From: Mogibacterium sp.
GTDB lineage: Bacteria; Bacillota; Clostridia; Peptostreptococcales; Anaerovoracaceae
Direction: 5' to 3'
Length of the DNA: 64,000 bases
Assembly (NCBI GenBank): GCA_012840975.1
Contig: DUVP01000008.1
Coordinates: forward strand, 1-64,000
Part shown: piece by piece, positions 1-8,885 of the stretch
Layout: the number at the start of each line of letters is the position of its first letter
How positions within the stretch are numbered: position 1 is the stretch's first letter
The notes under the pieces: generated by a model
Databases searched by the model: none
The model's input: only the letters and a program-made list of their open reading frames with translations
Told to the model about the DNA's origin: nothing
Position numbers and translations under genes: made by a program

Positions 1-520
1 TAATCCACTGTGCCCCTGCCTGATACTGTGTTCGAATAGCTTTTCTGAATTCATCAGGGGAATCTGCTTCAAGATACATTGTCCCGAAGAATTCATTACC
101 TGCCTCTGTCGGCGAGATGATTTTCCCGCTCGGAAGGACAGTCGGCCCCATTACCATCCCTTCATCGAAGGCTTTGGCAACGCTGATTACGATATTATTT
201 CTATCACCAACATCTCTTACGGTTGTGTAGCCCATACGGAGATTGTCTTGTGCAAGTTTTACCGCCCTCATCGTTCGGTAAGCATCCGCTTGCACGTTTT
301 CTTCAAAAGTATTCATGCCGCAGAGGTCCAGATGAAGATGCGCTTCAATTAGTCCCGGGAGTACAGTCTTTCCTGTCATATCTAAAGATTCTGCATCAGC
401 AACGGTACCGGCAGGTTTTATCTCTTGAATAACACCATCATTGATTACAATATCCGCGGTGCTTCCATCAAAACCCTCCGTCAGTTCCGGAAGAATCCTT
501 GCATTTTTTAATACGATCAT
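1..520 (-). CDS. Amidohydrolase family protein (3' part cut by window edge)
   Basis: This reading frame starts at ATG 518-520 behind an AAAGGAG site and runs off the left edge after about 173 codons. The N-terminal small beta domain leads into GLIEAHLHLD, the HxH metal-binding motif that opens the TIM barrel of the amidohydrolase superfamily, followed by MGYTTVRDVG, a signature of the imidazolonepropionase-like branch. It should be a cytosolic metal-dependent hydrolase, but the substrate cannot be told because the catalytic C-terminal half is missing here. It lies 44 nt behind the MFS transporter in the same direction, so the two probably form an operon in which the transporter imports the substrate. 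That pairing is inference. Confidence 0.85.
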   Translation of the reverse strand, partial: MIVLKNARILPELTEGFDGSTADIVINDGVIQEIKPAGTVADAESLDMTGKTVLPGLIEAHLHLDLCGMNTFEENVQADAYRTMRAVKLAQDNLRMGYTTVRDVGDRNNIVISVAKAFDEGMVMGPTVLPSGKIISPTEAGNEFFGTMYLEADSPDEFRKAIRTQYQAGAQWI

Positions 521-564
521 TATCTGCTCCTTTCTTTTTCGCTCTTTGGCTTTAATGGGTGATA

Positions 565-1833
565 TTATTCTTCTGCCTCCGCTGCCGCGATATTCGCCTT
601 ATATACTGCAATATATTTCTTGTACACCGTCAGCATCACTATTCCGATAACCATCATGACGGCAAGATAAAGAAATATTTTATGATATCCGTCATTGCCA
701 TAAGCATCTAAAAGCTTACCGGCCATAAAAGGACAAATAACCTCGGGAAGATAGCCGATTGTACAAATGAGGCCGATTGCTGTACCTCCAATTTTGGCCG
801 GCACGCCCGACTCTTCCAGCATGGAAAAGACCAGGCTGTATGCCGCATACATTCCAAAATAACATATAATGGAAACGATAATGAAAGTAGTCGAACTCAT
901 CCCTTTGAAGAAAATAAGAACCAATGTAACGAACAGCATCATTCCGAAAGTAACATACATCAGATTGGCTCTTCCGATTTTGTCAGCGGCTATACCGCCT
1001 GAGAAGCAGGCAATCGGTCGGACATATTGTGCCAATACGGTAATCATAGCTCCGGCTGATGCCGCCATTCCCATAGTAGCCGTTGCATAAGGTGTGAAGT
1101 ACCAGTAAAGCATATTCATATTGTAACTGCAAAGGAGAATAGCGGAAAGTATCCAAACGACAGGCAGCTTCACCACAGCACCGATATCCTTGAAACTGAA
1201 TTTACCATCTTCCTCTTCCGTTTTCACGGAATCATCGACATCTTCATCTTTGAGGAATAGAAAGATCAGTACGCCCAGGATGATAACACTCACTGCGTAG
1301 AATAGGATAACTCCGTTTATGCCTGCACGATCATTGACGCCTTTTCCCAGGGCGTTAAAGATTACAACAAGCAGTGATGCATGAATCGCGTTTACAATTC
1401 CTCTACCGCCATCCATGAAACCGTATGCTTTACTCTGCTCCTCAGGATTTGCCATGGAACGCAGGCTCTTAAGGAGCGAAGGCCAAAAAGCGAACAGTGT
1501 TGTGAAGCCCCATATCAAATAAATTATCACCAGCATGCCATAGCTGGGTTTCCCAAGATGAATAAGTCCTGCAACGCCGGAAGTTATAAGAGATACTGCC
1601 ATGAGTATTCTTGGCTTGACAATGTCCGCAACCACCCCGCCGAACAAATACGAACATGCTCCCATGATTCCAAAAATGGAGCCGAATGTTCCCATCTGAG
1701 TATTTGTCAGATTGTAGGTTTCCAAATAGGCATCATACAAATACGATCTGAAATAAGGCAGGCCATAAATCATTGAACCTGCAATTGTGATAATAATGAG
1801 ACGCCATATGTTTTTCTTGAGTTTAGATTCCAT
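565..1833 (-). CDS. MFS transporter
   Basis: A 422-residue polytopic membrane protein with about twelve hydrophobic segments and a cytoplasmic break after FLFLKDEDVDDS near the middle, the normal 6+6 layout of the major facilitator superfamily. The frame is open for 31 more codons upstream, but I chose ATG 1831-1833 because AAAAGG lies eight bases before it and the transporter-like sequence begins there. The substrate is unknown. It is followed by an amidohydrolase and faces a divergent XRE regulator, which suggests a regulated uptake-and-hydrolysis unit for one compound. Confidence 0.85.
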   Translation of the reverse strand: MESKLKKNIWRLIIITIAGSMIYGLPYFRSYLYDAYLETYNLTNTQMGTFGSIFGIMGACSYLFGGVVADIVKPRILMAVSLITSGVAGLIHLGKPSYGMLVIIYLIWGFTTLFAFWPSLLKSLRSMANPEEQSKAYGFMDGGRGIVNAIHASLLVVIFNALGKGVNDRAGINGVILFYAVSVIILGVLIFLFLKDEDVDDSVKTEEEDGKFSFKDIGAVVKLPVVWILSAILLCSYNMNMLYWYFTPYATATMGMAASAGAMITVLAQYVRPIACFSGGIAADKIGRANLMYVTFGMMLFVTLVLIFFKGMSSTTFIIVSIICYFGMYAAYSLVFSMLEESGVPAKIGGTAIGLICTIGYLPEVICPFMAGKLLDAYGNDGYHKIFLYLAVMMVIGIVMLTVYKKYIAVYKANIAAAEAEE

Positions 1834-2292
1834 ACCTTTTACCTTTTGTCCTTTCTCGATCGAAGCGATCGATTCCATGTTGATTTCTGTGGCACACATA
1901 TTTGCACAATCGTAACGTGATAACAAATCATAAAGTGCGAATATTCATGATGCCAAAGAGTTGCTTTTTCTGAGAACAATCTCTCTAAGTACAATATAAT
2001 ATAGCGAGAATAAGATGGAGAAACAAAGGGGATAAATAGTCGTGAAACTACACAATTAACGACAAAATTTCTCTTTACACGAGAATTGTTTGCAGCATTA
2101 CCGAGATATTTTTTGAGAAAGCAAAGAAAGATGCATATTCCATGTGTTATTGTATTTATACGAGAATTATTATAAGTACTCATCACATAATGCAAGAGAT
2201 TGTGCGGACCGTGCCAAAGGAGCAATTTGCCAAAAATTCTGCATAATGATATAAATAATATATCATTTAAATTCTTTGTCAGTGGAGGCGCC
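1834..2292. promoter_or_regulatory. Divergent promoter region with repeated CGAGAAT elements
   Basis: This 459-bp gap separates the MFS transporter from the XRE regulator. It holds two near-identical 16-mers, TTACACGAGAATTGTT at 2075-2090 and TTATACGAGAATTATT at 2156-2171, and a weaker relative, ATAGCGAGAATAAG, at 2001-2014, all in the same orientation. Repeats of this kind in a divergent region are candidate operators for the adjacent regulator. I could not fix a promoter with confidence. Confidence 0.35.
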
Positions 2293-2982
2293 ATGTACGG
2301 AAACTTATATAAACAGATCGGGAAAAAACTCAGGGTCATAAGAAAAGCAAGACAGGGAACAATTCAGGAACTTGCAAACTATTTAAACAAAAGCATATCA
2401 ACAGTTGCAAAATATGAGACTGGAGAAATTGCCGTCGATCTTGAGATTCTGCTTGATATCTGTAATTTTTATAACATAAGCATCCAAAAGATTCTTCCCG
2501 AAACCAATCGTCCTGACGCCAATTACTTGCAAACCCGCTATCGGGACTTCGTTGTAGATAGGATGTTTCTCTATTGCCTCAGACAAAGCGATGGCTCAAT
2601 TCAAAAGAGTGCTATAGAAAATAATAATGACACTATGACATCGCACATGTTTTGGGATTTCATTTCGGAAGACAATTATATGGACTGCAAACTGCTATAT
2701 AGCGGTAATGTGTACTACAGCGATTACAATACCTTTTATGTCCTGTTCAATCTATCTCTTCCATTCGATATGATTACGATAAGTTTGCCATCCAATATTA
2801 CCGGCTCCCCTTATTGCTATGGGATGATTACGTCCCTCACGATGCACTATCAGAACATGGCAAGAAAGGTACTGGTATCCAAGGAGCCCATTTCTAATAA
2901 CATATTAACGGACCTTCTGCCTATAACTGCAAAAGAACTAAAAGAATTGAAACGAACTAACTGTTTCACTATAGGAGAATAG
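2293..2982 (+). CDS. XRE-family regulator with C-terminal sensor-like domain
   Basis: A 229-residue protein. Residues about 5-62 form a Cro/CI-type helix-turn-helix (IQELANYLNKSISTVAKYETGE). The remaining 160 residues are not a domain I can name. The start at 2293 is chosen over an upstream in-frame ATG because GGAGG lies five bases before it. The protein has the same size and layout as the regulator at 4982-5689 and the two C-terminal regions resemble each other, so they are probably paralogues. It is divergent from the MFS/amidohydrolase operon and is its likely regulator. Confidence 0.8.
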   Translation: MYGNLYKQIGKKLRVIRKARQGTIQELANYLNKSISTVAKYETGEIAVDLEILLDICNFYNISIQKILPETNRPDANYLQTRYRDFVVDRMFLYCLRQSDGSIQKSAIENNNDTMTSHMFWDFISEDNYMDCKLLYSGNVYYSDYNTFYVLFNLSLPFDMITISLPSNITGSPYCYGMITSLTMHYQNMARKVLVSKEPISNNILTDLLPITAKELKELKRTNCFTIGE

Positions 2983-3048
2983 AAAAGGCGTATTCCACAT
3001 ACAGGAAGTGACGCAATGATAATATCAACGTCGAAGCCTCAACACCTG

Positions 3049-3085
3049 AAAAAAAGGGAGCAGCCACCTTATGACTACTCCCTTT
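3049..3085 (-). terminator. Rho-independent terminator of the RidA operon
   Basis: On the minus strand AAAGGGAG and CTCCCTTT form an 8-bp stem (3053-3060 with 3078-3085) followed by a run of seven T. It lies 40 nt past the ridA stop codon, between convergent genes. Confidence 0.75.
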
Positions 3086-3126
3086 GGATGGTGGAGATGG
3101 TTCGATCACAGTCAGGAGGCTGCGAG

Positions 3127-3495
3127 CTATGCTTCAGCAATTACTTCTATCTCGCAGAGAGCTCCTTTTGGAAGATCCTTTACTGCAAAACAGCTTCTTG
3201 CCGGCTTAGATGTGAAGTATTCGGCATAAACACCATTAAATGCCGCAAAGTCTGAGATATTCGCAAGGAAACAAGTTGTTTTGACGACTTTATCGAATCC
3301 GGAGCCAGCTGCCTCCAGGATCGCTCCGACGTTTTTTGCACACTGAGCAGCTTGCTCTTCAATGGTTTCAGGCATCGATCCGGTTACAGGATCTACCGGA
3401 AGCTGTCCGGATGTGAAGACAAAGCCATTTGCAACGAATGCCTGTGAATATGGTCCGATCGCACCAGGTGCTTTATCAGTATCTACTACTTTCAT
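3127..3495 (-). CDS. ridA: RidA family reactive intermediate/imine deaminase
   Basis: A 122-residue protein of the YjgF/YER057c/UK114 family. It has the family N-terminus APGAIGPYSQA, the FTSGQLPVDP segment and the C-terminal CEIEVIA. Family members hydrolyse enamines and imines such as 2-aminoacrylate that are released by PLP-dependent lyases. ATG 3493-3495 is chosen because AGGAG lies six bases before it. The gene starts 29 nt behind a PatB/MalY-type lyase, an enzyme class whose reaction makes 2-aminoacrylate, so lyase and detoxifier are very likely cotranscribed and functionally linked. Confidence 0.9.
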   Translation of the reverse strand: MKVVDTDKAPGAIGPYSQAFVANGFVFTSGQLPVDPVTGSMPETIEEQAAQCAKNVGAILEAAGSGFDKVVKTTCFLANISDFAAFNGVYAEYFTSKPARSCFAVKDLPKGALCEIEVIAEA

Positions 3496-3524
3496 TGATT
3501 TCTCCTTTCCCGTTGCCCGAAGTT

Positions 3525-4742
3525 TCATGCTCCGAGATATTTCTCTGTGTGCTTTGTGTTGACCGCTTCACATATTCTCCTGAGCCCCTCCTCAAGAACT
3601 GCCTTAGGGCAGGACAGATTAAGTCTGACAAAGCAGTCCGAATTCTGGACAAACATATTGCCGCCTTCCAGAAGCACTCCTGCCTTATAAGCGAAGAACA
3701 ACGACAGATCCTCATCAGGTTCGAAGTATTCGCTGAGGTCTACCCATGCGAGATAAGTTGCTTCAGACACTCTGTATTTTGCTTTAGGCAGATGCTTCGA
3801 AAGATACTCTCCCGTGAACCTGAAATTCTCATCAAGGTAGGTCTTGAGCTCATCGAGCCATTGCCAGCCCTTTTCATACGCAGCCTGTGCGCCGGCGATG
3901 CTGAGCGGATTGTCAAAATTGTAATGTCTGTCGCCCCAGATCCTTTTGAGTTCGTCATCACGGATGATTATGTTTGAGATCATAAGGCCCGCCATGTTGA
4001 AAGTCTTGGTCGGTGCCATGCAGGTAACCAGCCTGTCATATTCCGGCATGATCTTTCCCATCGGAATATGTGTCAATCCCTGCCTGAGAAGGTCACAGTG
4101 AATCTCATCGGAGATTATCCACATATCATGTTTTTCTGCTATTTCTGCAATTCTGCGCAGCTCATCTTCTCTCCATACTCTTCCTGTCGGGTTATGAGGA
4201 TTACACAGGATCATAAGCGTGGTCTTAGGATCAGCGGATCTTTTTTCAAGATCTTCGAAGTCGATCTTGTAGTAACCGTTGTCATTGATAAGGTCACTGC
4301 ATGAACACTCTCTGCTGTTAAAATCAGCTGCGTATTTGAAATATGCATATGAAGGCGTCAAAAAGAGCACCTTTTCATCCGGCTCCGTTATGTAATCGAC
4401 CATTTCGAACAGGGTAGGTATAATACCGTTAGACATGAAAAGATCTTTCTTTTCAAAGGACCAGCCGTAACGATCCATGCACCATTTTGCGAACGAATTG
4501 TAATATTGAGGATCAAATACTCTCGTATAACCGAATATTCTCTTATCCAGTCTTTCTTTGATGGCATCGATGATCACATCAGGCACTGCGAATTCCATGT
4601 CCGCTACCCACATACGAATAAACTCATCATCTGCATATGGAAACTTCATCGTTTCATCAGCATTGAAGATATAGTCTCGAAAACCCTCAACGTTCATAGC
4701 ATTAGTGTTTTTCCTGTCTATAATCTCATCAAAGTTATACAT
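3525..4742 (-). CDS. PatB/MalY-type PLP-dependent C-S lyase or aminotransferase
   Basis: A 405-residue fold-type I PLP enzyme. Visible landmarks are MWVADMEFAVP near the start, LCNPHNPTGR, the SDEIHCDL segment carrying the pyridine-binding Asp, and CMAPTKTFNMAGL with the Schiff-base lysine. These are typical of the MalY/PatB branch, whose members cleave cystathionine or cysteine conjugates to thiol, pyruvate and ammonia. The start at 4742 has AGGAGG upstream. Its partner ridA follows at 29 nt. A divergent XRE regulator starts 240 bp away. The exact substrate is not known. Confidence 0.88.
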   Translation of the reverse strand: MYNFDEIIDRKNTNAMNVEGFRDYIFNADETMKFPYADDEFIRMWVADMEFAVPDVIIDAIKERLDKRIFGYTRVFDPQYYNSFAKWCMDRYGWSFEKKDLFMSNGIIPTLFEMVDYITEPDEKVLFLTPSYAYFKYAADFNSRECSCSDLINDNGYYKIDFEDLEKRSADPKTTLMILCNPHNPTGRVWREDELRRIAEIAEKHDMWIISDEIHCDLLRQGLTHIPMGKIMPEYDRLVTCMAPTKTFNMAGLMISNIIIRDDELKRIWGDRHYNFDNPLSIAGAQAAYEKGWQWLDELKTYLDENFRFTGEYLSKHLPKAKYRVSEATYLAWVDLSEYFEPDEDLSLFFAYKAGVLLEGGNMFVQNSDCFVRLNLSCPKAVLEEGLRRICEAVNTKHTEKYLGA

Positions 4743-4981
4743 TTCCGCTACCTCCTAATACGTAATTGTCTTCTGTTTTTCTTACATCTTTATTCTAAAT
4801 TGCTTGCTAGAGCAGATTCAAATGAGAGGTCTTCCAGTTGCAGTGGAATTCACCTGATAATAGTTTCGCTACAGTGGAATAACAAGGGGTTATTGTGATA
4901 TAATAAGGAAAACTGATAAGTAAGTATCATGAATCATCAAAAAGTCGAATTGTTTGAAACATTACTGCCGGAGGAAACCAT

Positions 4982-5689
4982 ATGTCAGCAATAACTGAAG
5001 GTGTTGGTCATAATATCCGTGTATACCGAAAAAAAACCGGACTGACATTAACTGAGCTCTCAGCCATAGTCTATAAAAGCAAGTCGACTCTGTCGAAGTA
5101 TGAAAAAGGTGAGGTCTCTATAGATATTGAAACTCTTTATGAGCTTGCGGATGCTCTTCATATCCATGTAGAGCAGCTGCTTTACACCAATCCCGCTAGA
5201 GTAGGTATCGAAACTGCGGATTCCCATCCTGCCTTTTTCAGTGGAGTCAAGCAGTTTTACAGTTATCTATTTGATGGCAGAACGGGCAAACTTATGTCAT
5301 CAGTATTTGATGTCCTATCTCAATCAGACAATAATCAGTTCAAGATCATGATGTACATGAACTATAAGGATTTCAGCACTTATCAAAACTGTGAAACTAC
5401 CTATTACGGTTTTATAGAGCATTATGATTCCATAACCAACATAATGCTGACCAATCAGAATTCGCCAATAGAAAAAGCCAGTGCTCAGATACTGGCTTCC
5501 TATCTTGATTCTGATTCTAAATGGGGTCTATGGAACGGACTGTCATCCAGACCGCTAATGCCAATAGCAGCAAAGATGCTGTTTACCAAAGCCAGACTTA
5601 ATGGCAACGAAGACATCATCGAAGAACTAAAAATCTCCAAGAATGATATCCGGCTCCTCAAGTTATATAACATGCTTCCTGTTATTTGA
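4982..5689 (+). CDS. XRE-family regulator, paralogue of the one at 2293
   Basis: A 235-residue protein with an N-terminal Cro/CI helix-turn-helix (LTELSAIVYKSKSTLSKYEKGE, about residues 20-42, within a domain covering residues 8-70) and a C-terminal region of about 160 residues. Its start is supported by GGAGG seven bases upstream. The layout, the DIETLYELADALHI segment and the tail match the regulator at 2293-2982. It faces the PatB/RidA operon divergently, so local control of that operon is likely. Confidence 0.8.
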   Translation: MSAITEGVGHNIRVYRKKTGLTLTELSAIVYKSKSTLSKYEKGEVSIDIETLYELADALHIHVEQLLYTNPARVGIETADSHPAFFSGVKQFYSYLFDGRTGKLMSSVFDVLSQSDNNQFKIMMYMNYKDFSTYQNCETTYYGFIEHYDSITNIMLTNQNSPIEKASAQILASYLDSDSKWGLWNGLSSRPLMPIAAKMLFTKARLNGNEDIIEELKISKNDIRLLKLYNMLPVI

Positions 5690-5863
5690 TTCAACATGTA
5701 TGGATAATACTATCTGTCATCCCTCAATTTATTCCTTAATTTTGAAGGTCGTTGCGACGTCTGCAAAAATTGCCATCGATCCTCCATATGACATCTGAAA
5801 CTCCCCAATTAAAATTGACTGCTGTTCATTTTTGCAGCTCATTCTCCTTGCTTTTCCTGTAAT

Positions 5864-5898
5864 AAAAAAACGACTGACCGGCAAATTGCTAATCAGTC
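5864..5898 (-). terminator. Rho-independent terminator
   Basis: The minus strand shows GACTGA and TCAGTC arms (5872-5877, 5893-5898) followed by GTTTTTTT. It lies just past the stop codon of the XRE membrane protein. The rest of the gap 5690-5935 holds nothing else I recognise. Confidence 0.65.
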
Positions 5899-5935
5899 AT
5901 GAAATTATTATTCACTTATGTTTTTTCAAGGCGAA

Positions 5936-6808
5936 TCAAAGGGCAACAGAAGTTAAACTCACATATTCTTTGTCTCCAATGGAGTATTTCACTTCAAATA
6001 TACAAAACCATACTGCAAGCTTGGCTTTTTCCGGATCATCACCGGACACAAGTGCATCCGGACTTTCGGAAAATGTCAGCTCATTCTCTTTAAAAAGATC
6101 CGAAAGGAAAACTGTTATCGTACCGTTCTCGTACTTATAATCTAACTTCTTATCTGAGCGCATTATTGGTTCCACAGGCATTCCGCTCGCTGTATAAAGT
6201 GTTACCTTCTCGATTTTCGGCTCAATATCCTTATAGTCTAAATCCTGAAACCGCAATTCCACATAAGAGTTATCGCGTTTCTCAATGGATACATGAGGAA
6301 TATCCCCTTCAAGCCGACCACCAGTCTCACTTCGCAGCTCTGTTTTCTTTGTCTCAGAATAGCTATTAAATGTCTCTGCATCATATGTTCTTGTGATAGC
6401 GTTTGAAGGAGAGCTGTCTGCAATATGCACCATCATTTTGACATCGGTATCAGTTGTAATCCTCTTCCCATCAGGCGTGCCCCGGAAGGCAAAATGAAGG
6501 AAAGAAAAGAATGCTACAACCAATCCAACGATTATAACAAAGAATACGATCAAAAGCTTTTTCCATAAGGTAAGTTTTTTCCTATCCTTATCAATCGTCT
6601 TAATATATACTTCATCATCTTTCAATAAGGTATCAAAGGACACATCAAACTCATCACTAATCCGTTTTAGTATTTCCATATCCGGATAGTGTTTGTCGTT
6701 TTCCCAATTAGAAACGGTCTGGCGTGTCACACCGTATCTCTCGGCAAGTTGTTCCTGGCTTAGATCATGTGCTTTTCTGATTTCCTGAATTTTAGTACCA
6801 ATAGACAT
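5936..6808 (-). CDS. Membrane-anchored XRE-family regulator
   Basis: A 290-residue protein. An N-terminal Cro/CI helix-turn-helix (LSQEQLAERYGVTRQTVSNW) covers about residues 5-60. It is followed by one strong transmembrane segment, LLIVFFVIIVGLVVAFFSFL, at about residues 83-102, and a C-terminal soluble domain of about 180 residues that I do not recognise. The domain is predicted to be extracytoplasmic. The upstream in-frame GTG lies inside the GGAGGTG ribosome site, so ATG 6806-6808 is the start. A membrane-tethered DNA-binding protein of this type could report an envelope signal. No obvious target lies beside it, and the AbiE pair upstream is separated by 93 bp. Confidence 0.75.
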   Translation of the reverse strand: MSIGTKIQEIRKAHDLSQEQLAERYGVTRQTVSNWENDKHYPDMEILKRISDEFDVSFDTLLKDDEVYIKTIDKDRKKLTLWKKLLIVFFVIIVGLVVAFFSFLHFAFRGTPDGKRITTDTDVKMMVHIADSSPSNAITRTYDAETFNSYSETKKTELRSETGGRLEGDIPHVSIEKRDNSYVELRFQDLDYKDIEPKIEKVTLYTASGMPVEPIMRSDKKLDYKYENGTITVFLSDLFKENELTFSESPDALVSGDDPEKAKLAVWFCIFEVKYSIGDKEYVSLTSVAL

Positions 6809-6901
6809 ATTGATCACCTCCGGTTTAACCTTACCGAGTTTGCAGGAAAAGCGAAAGCAAGAATAACTTTACATTGTGCATTTGACACTTCAATTTGTTC
6901 A

Positions 6902-7765
6902 TTAGTCCGTCAATGCTTCGGTAACCTGCTGAAAGAAATCTGCACTCCACAAATCTAGCTTAGATGGATCTTTGATAAACGGAATAACATCTTCTCTAGC
7001 CTGTCTATAGTCAATGACATCAAACTTATCCATGAGCATTCTTTTGATATCCTCAATTTCACATTTATCATTATCTCCGATAAAACCTGAAGCTACTAAG
7101 CGTGCTCTTAAATGTGGCAGATTCACACGTGCTCCCTTGCCCATGTAAAATACATAATCATACAGGTCTCTCCCTTTAACTCTGCTTTTCCAATTCCTAC
7201 AGATTACCGCATGTAACTTCCCTGCGAACAATGAAGGTTCATCATACATATTGATTTCATGGGGTGCCGGTAGCAGACGATACTTTTTTTCAAAGGAGGC
7301 TCCTTCAGGCGGCTCTGTATCAATTTCCAGTTTTATCTTAATTGCCTCGTTTCCCGGAATACTTCCCGCAAGCCCCTTGTCATCATAGAAAAGCAGTAGA
7401 TGCTCACTGGTATTGGCCTTTAGAAATGCGGATTTTATTGCTGTATCCTTTGTCTTCTTTTTCGTTTCTACTGAGAAGTTAAGTCCGTAGGCTGCTGATT
7501 CTTTTTCAATGAACGTAAACCAATCCGAGAAATCAAAAGCCTCGTCTCTTTCTATAAGGGAAAAGTCAATATCCTCCGAAAATCTATCCAGTCCGTAAAA
7601 CATTCTTAATGCCGTACCACCGTAAAATGCGGCTTTTCTAAAGAAACCGCCACGGCTTAAACCGCATAATGTGATTTCCTGTAGAATCTCTTTCAAAGCA
7701 TTTACTCTATCGTAATCTGAATTCAGTTCATACTTTGACAGCATTTGCTCAAGAACTGTGTTCAT
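6902..7765 (-). CDS. abiEii: AbiEii-type nucleotidyltransferase toxin
   Basis: A 287-residue protein with the GGTALR motif, then RFSEDIDFSL, the nucleotidyltransferase signature with its paired acidic residues, at about residues 49-72. These define the AbiEii/AbiGii/MNT toxin family, the toxin of type IV toxin-antitoxin systems that can also give abortive infection against phage. The 5' end overlaps the antitoxin gene by 17 nt, so translation is coupled. Both genes look intact. The length is in the normal range for the family. Confidence 0.9.
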   Translation of the reverse strand: MNTVLEQMLSKYELNSDYDRVNALKEILQEITLCGLSRGGFFRKAAFYGGTALRMFYGLDRFSEDIDFSLIERDEAFDFSDWFTFIEKESAAYGLNFSVETKKKTKDTAIKSAFLKANTSEHLLLFYDDKGLAGSIPGNEAIKIKLEIDTEPPEGASFEKKYRLLPAPHEINMYDEPSLFAGKLHAVICRNWKSRVKGRDLYDYVFYMGKGARVNLPHLRARLVASGFIGDNDKCEIEDIKRMLMDKFDVIDYRQAREDVIPFIKDPSKLDLWSADFFQQVTEALTD

Positions 7766-8354
7766 TTTTGCTTGCCTCCTTCCTATATAGTTTATATAGA
7801 AGACTTACATTCGTTGAACGATACGCCTCTGAAATATCTTGAAGCTTTTTATCATCAAGCTTTCTGATTTCATCCGGTTCTATTCTCAGGTCTTCAACAA
7901 GCATCATTCTAAGCTCTTTCTGATTTGAAGCAGGCTTCATAGTATACAGCTTGTCACATAACGCTTTTTCTCTTGTTGCAATTTGAAAGGAATATTCTCC
8001 TTCCGTTTCAATCACTATTCCCAGCGGATATGCCTTCGCCGGCACATCTCTGTATCTAAAGTTGCCAAACGGAGTATCATAAGAACGCTTTTTCTTCTTA
8101 TCAAAAGTTGCTGAGGTATATACATGTACAGCCTCGGGAATCATGCCGTAATAAGAAAGGGCAAAGTCAAACGACAAATAGGACGGTCCATATATACTAC
8201 CTGCAAGAAGATACCCCGCTGTCTTAGGATCCGTTTCATAAAGCCCTCTGATGATTGGTGTATATATTCCTTCATTAACCATTCTCCCAAGCTTTGTCTT
8301 AGGATTTCCATATTCACTTAGTTCGTCCATTATCATTGAGTATGTTTTTATCAT
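7749..8354 (-). CDS. abiEi: AbiEi-type antitoxin/repressor
   Basis: A 201-residue protein with an N-terminal winged-helix-like part (TKLGRMVNEGIYTPIIRGLYET) and the family segments GPSYLSFDFALSYYGMIPE and ATREKALCDKLY. AbiEi proteins neutralise the AbiEii toxin and repress their own promoter by binding inverted repeats. ATG 8352-8354 is preferred to the upstream ATG because AAAGGTG lies just before it. The promoter just upstream carries a nested palindrome (separate entry), as expected for autorepression. Confidence 0.88.
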   Translation of the reverse strand: MIKTYSMIMDELSEYGNPKTKLGRMVNEGIYTPIIRGLYETDPKTAGYLLAGSIYGPSYLSFDFALSYYGMIPEAVHVYTSATFDKKKKRSYDTPFGNFRYRDVPAKAYPLGIVIETEGEYSFQIATREKALCDKLYTMKPASNQKELRMMLVEDLRIEPDEIRKLDDKKLQDISEAYRSTNVSLLYKLYRKEASKNEHSS

Positions 8355-8355
8355 A

Positions 8356-8402
8356 ATTTCACCTTTCGGTATCACTATACGATACTTTTAGGTGAAATAC
8401 AA
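8356..8402 (-). promoter_or_regulatory. abiE promoter inside a nested palindrome (candidate AbiEi operator)
   Basis: The minus strand carries TTGTAT (8397-8402), a 17-bp spacer and TATAGT (8374-8379). Two inverted repeats share one centre at 8377: inner arms GTATC/GATAC (8369-8373, 8381-8385) and outer arms ATTTCACCT/AGGTGAAAT (8356-8364, 8390-8398). The outer left arm also contains the abiEi ribosome site, so bound protein would cover the -10 element and the start of the transcript. Confidence 0.7.
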
Positions 8403-8489
8403 GAGTTCTTAATGATTACAGGATGCACAATTTCAAAATTCGTGTTCTCTACAGTAAAATAGATACTTGAAAAATCGGCAATTCCTTGC

Positions 8490-8523
8490 AAAGAAAGAGA
8501 CTAGAGGCTTTCCCTCTAATCTC
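8490..8523 (-). terminator. Rho-independent terminator of ssrA
   Basis: On the minus strand GAGATTAGAGG pairs with CCTCTAGTCTC (one mismatch) across a short GAAAG loop, followed by TTTCTTT. It starts eight bases past the CCA end of tmRNA. Confidence 0.8.
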
Positions 8524-8530
8524 AAAATTA

Positions 8531-8882
8531 TGGTGGAGATGGCGAGAATCGAACTCGCGTCCAAGAATACTTCCGGAAAACTTTCTCCGAGCGCAGCCGT
8601 GATTCTTTATTCGCCTGTGACAAGGCTCGACGGCGGACTTGCCACAAAACTATCCCGTAAGTCCCTTACGCTACCGGGAAATCACGCAAGGTTTTCCTGT
8701 ATAAATGATGCCGGATCCCATGCCTACAGGTGAGCAAGGGGCGACACGCGGGGCTGACTATGCAGCCAGTGCGAAATTGTTGTTTCTTTTTGCGTTTCTT
8801 TTGAACGGGTACTTTTAACGTGGATCACCACCACGGCTCGCTTATCTTCGTTCCATATACCTGTCGAAACCTGTACATCCCC
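8531..8882 (-). ncRNA. ssrA: tmRNA (ssrA)
   Basis: A one-piece tmRNA of about 352 nt. The 5' end GGGGATGTACAGG and the 3' end CGATTCTCGCCATCTCCACCA-type tRNA-like arm with encoded CCA are both present. The tag frame ends in GCA CTG GCT GCA TAG; reading back to the most likely resume codon gives AKRNNNFALAA, ending in the usual ALAA degradation signal. With SmpB (encoded at 16358) it rescues stalled ribosomes. The mature 5' end lies only four bases beyond the pncB stop codon. Open frames drawn across this stretch are not genes. Confidence 0.96.
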
Positions 8883-8885
8883 ACA

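Noticed and set aside
3429-3977. 182-codon plus-strand frame over ridA and the lyase gene
   Set aside because: It is antisense to two clearly recognised genes and shows no coding features of its own.
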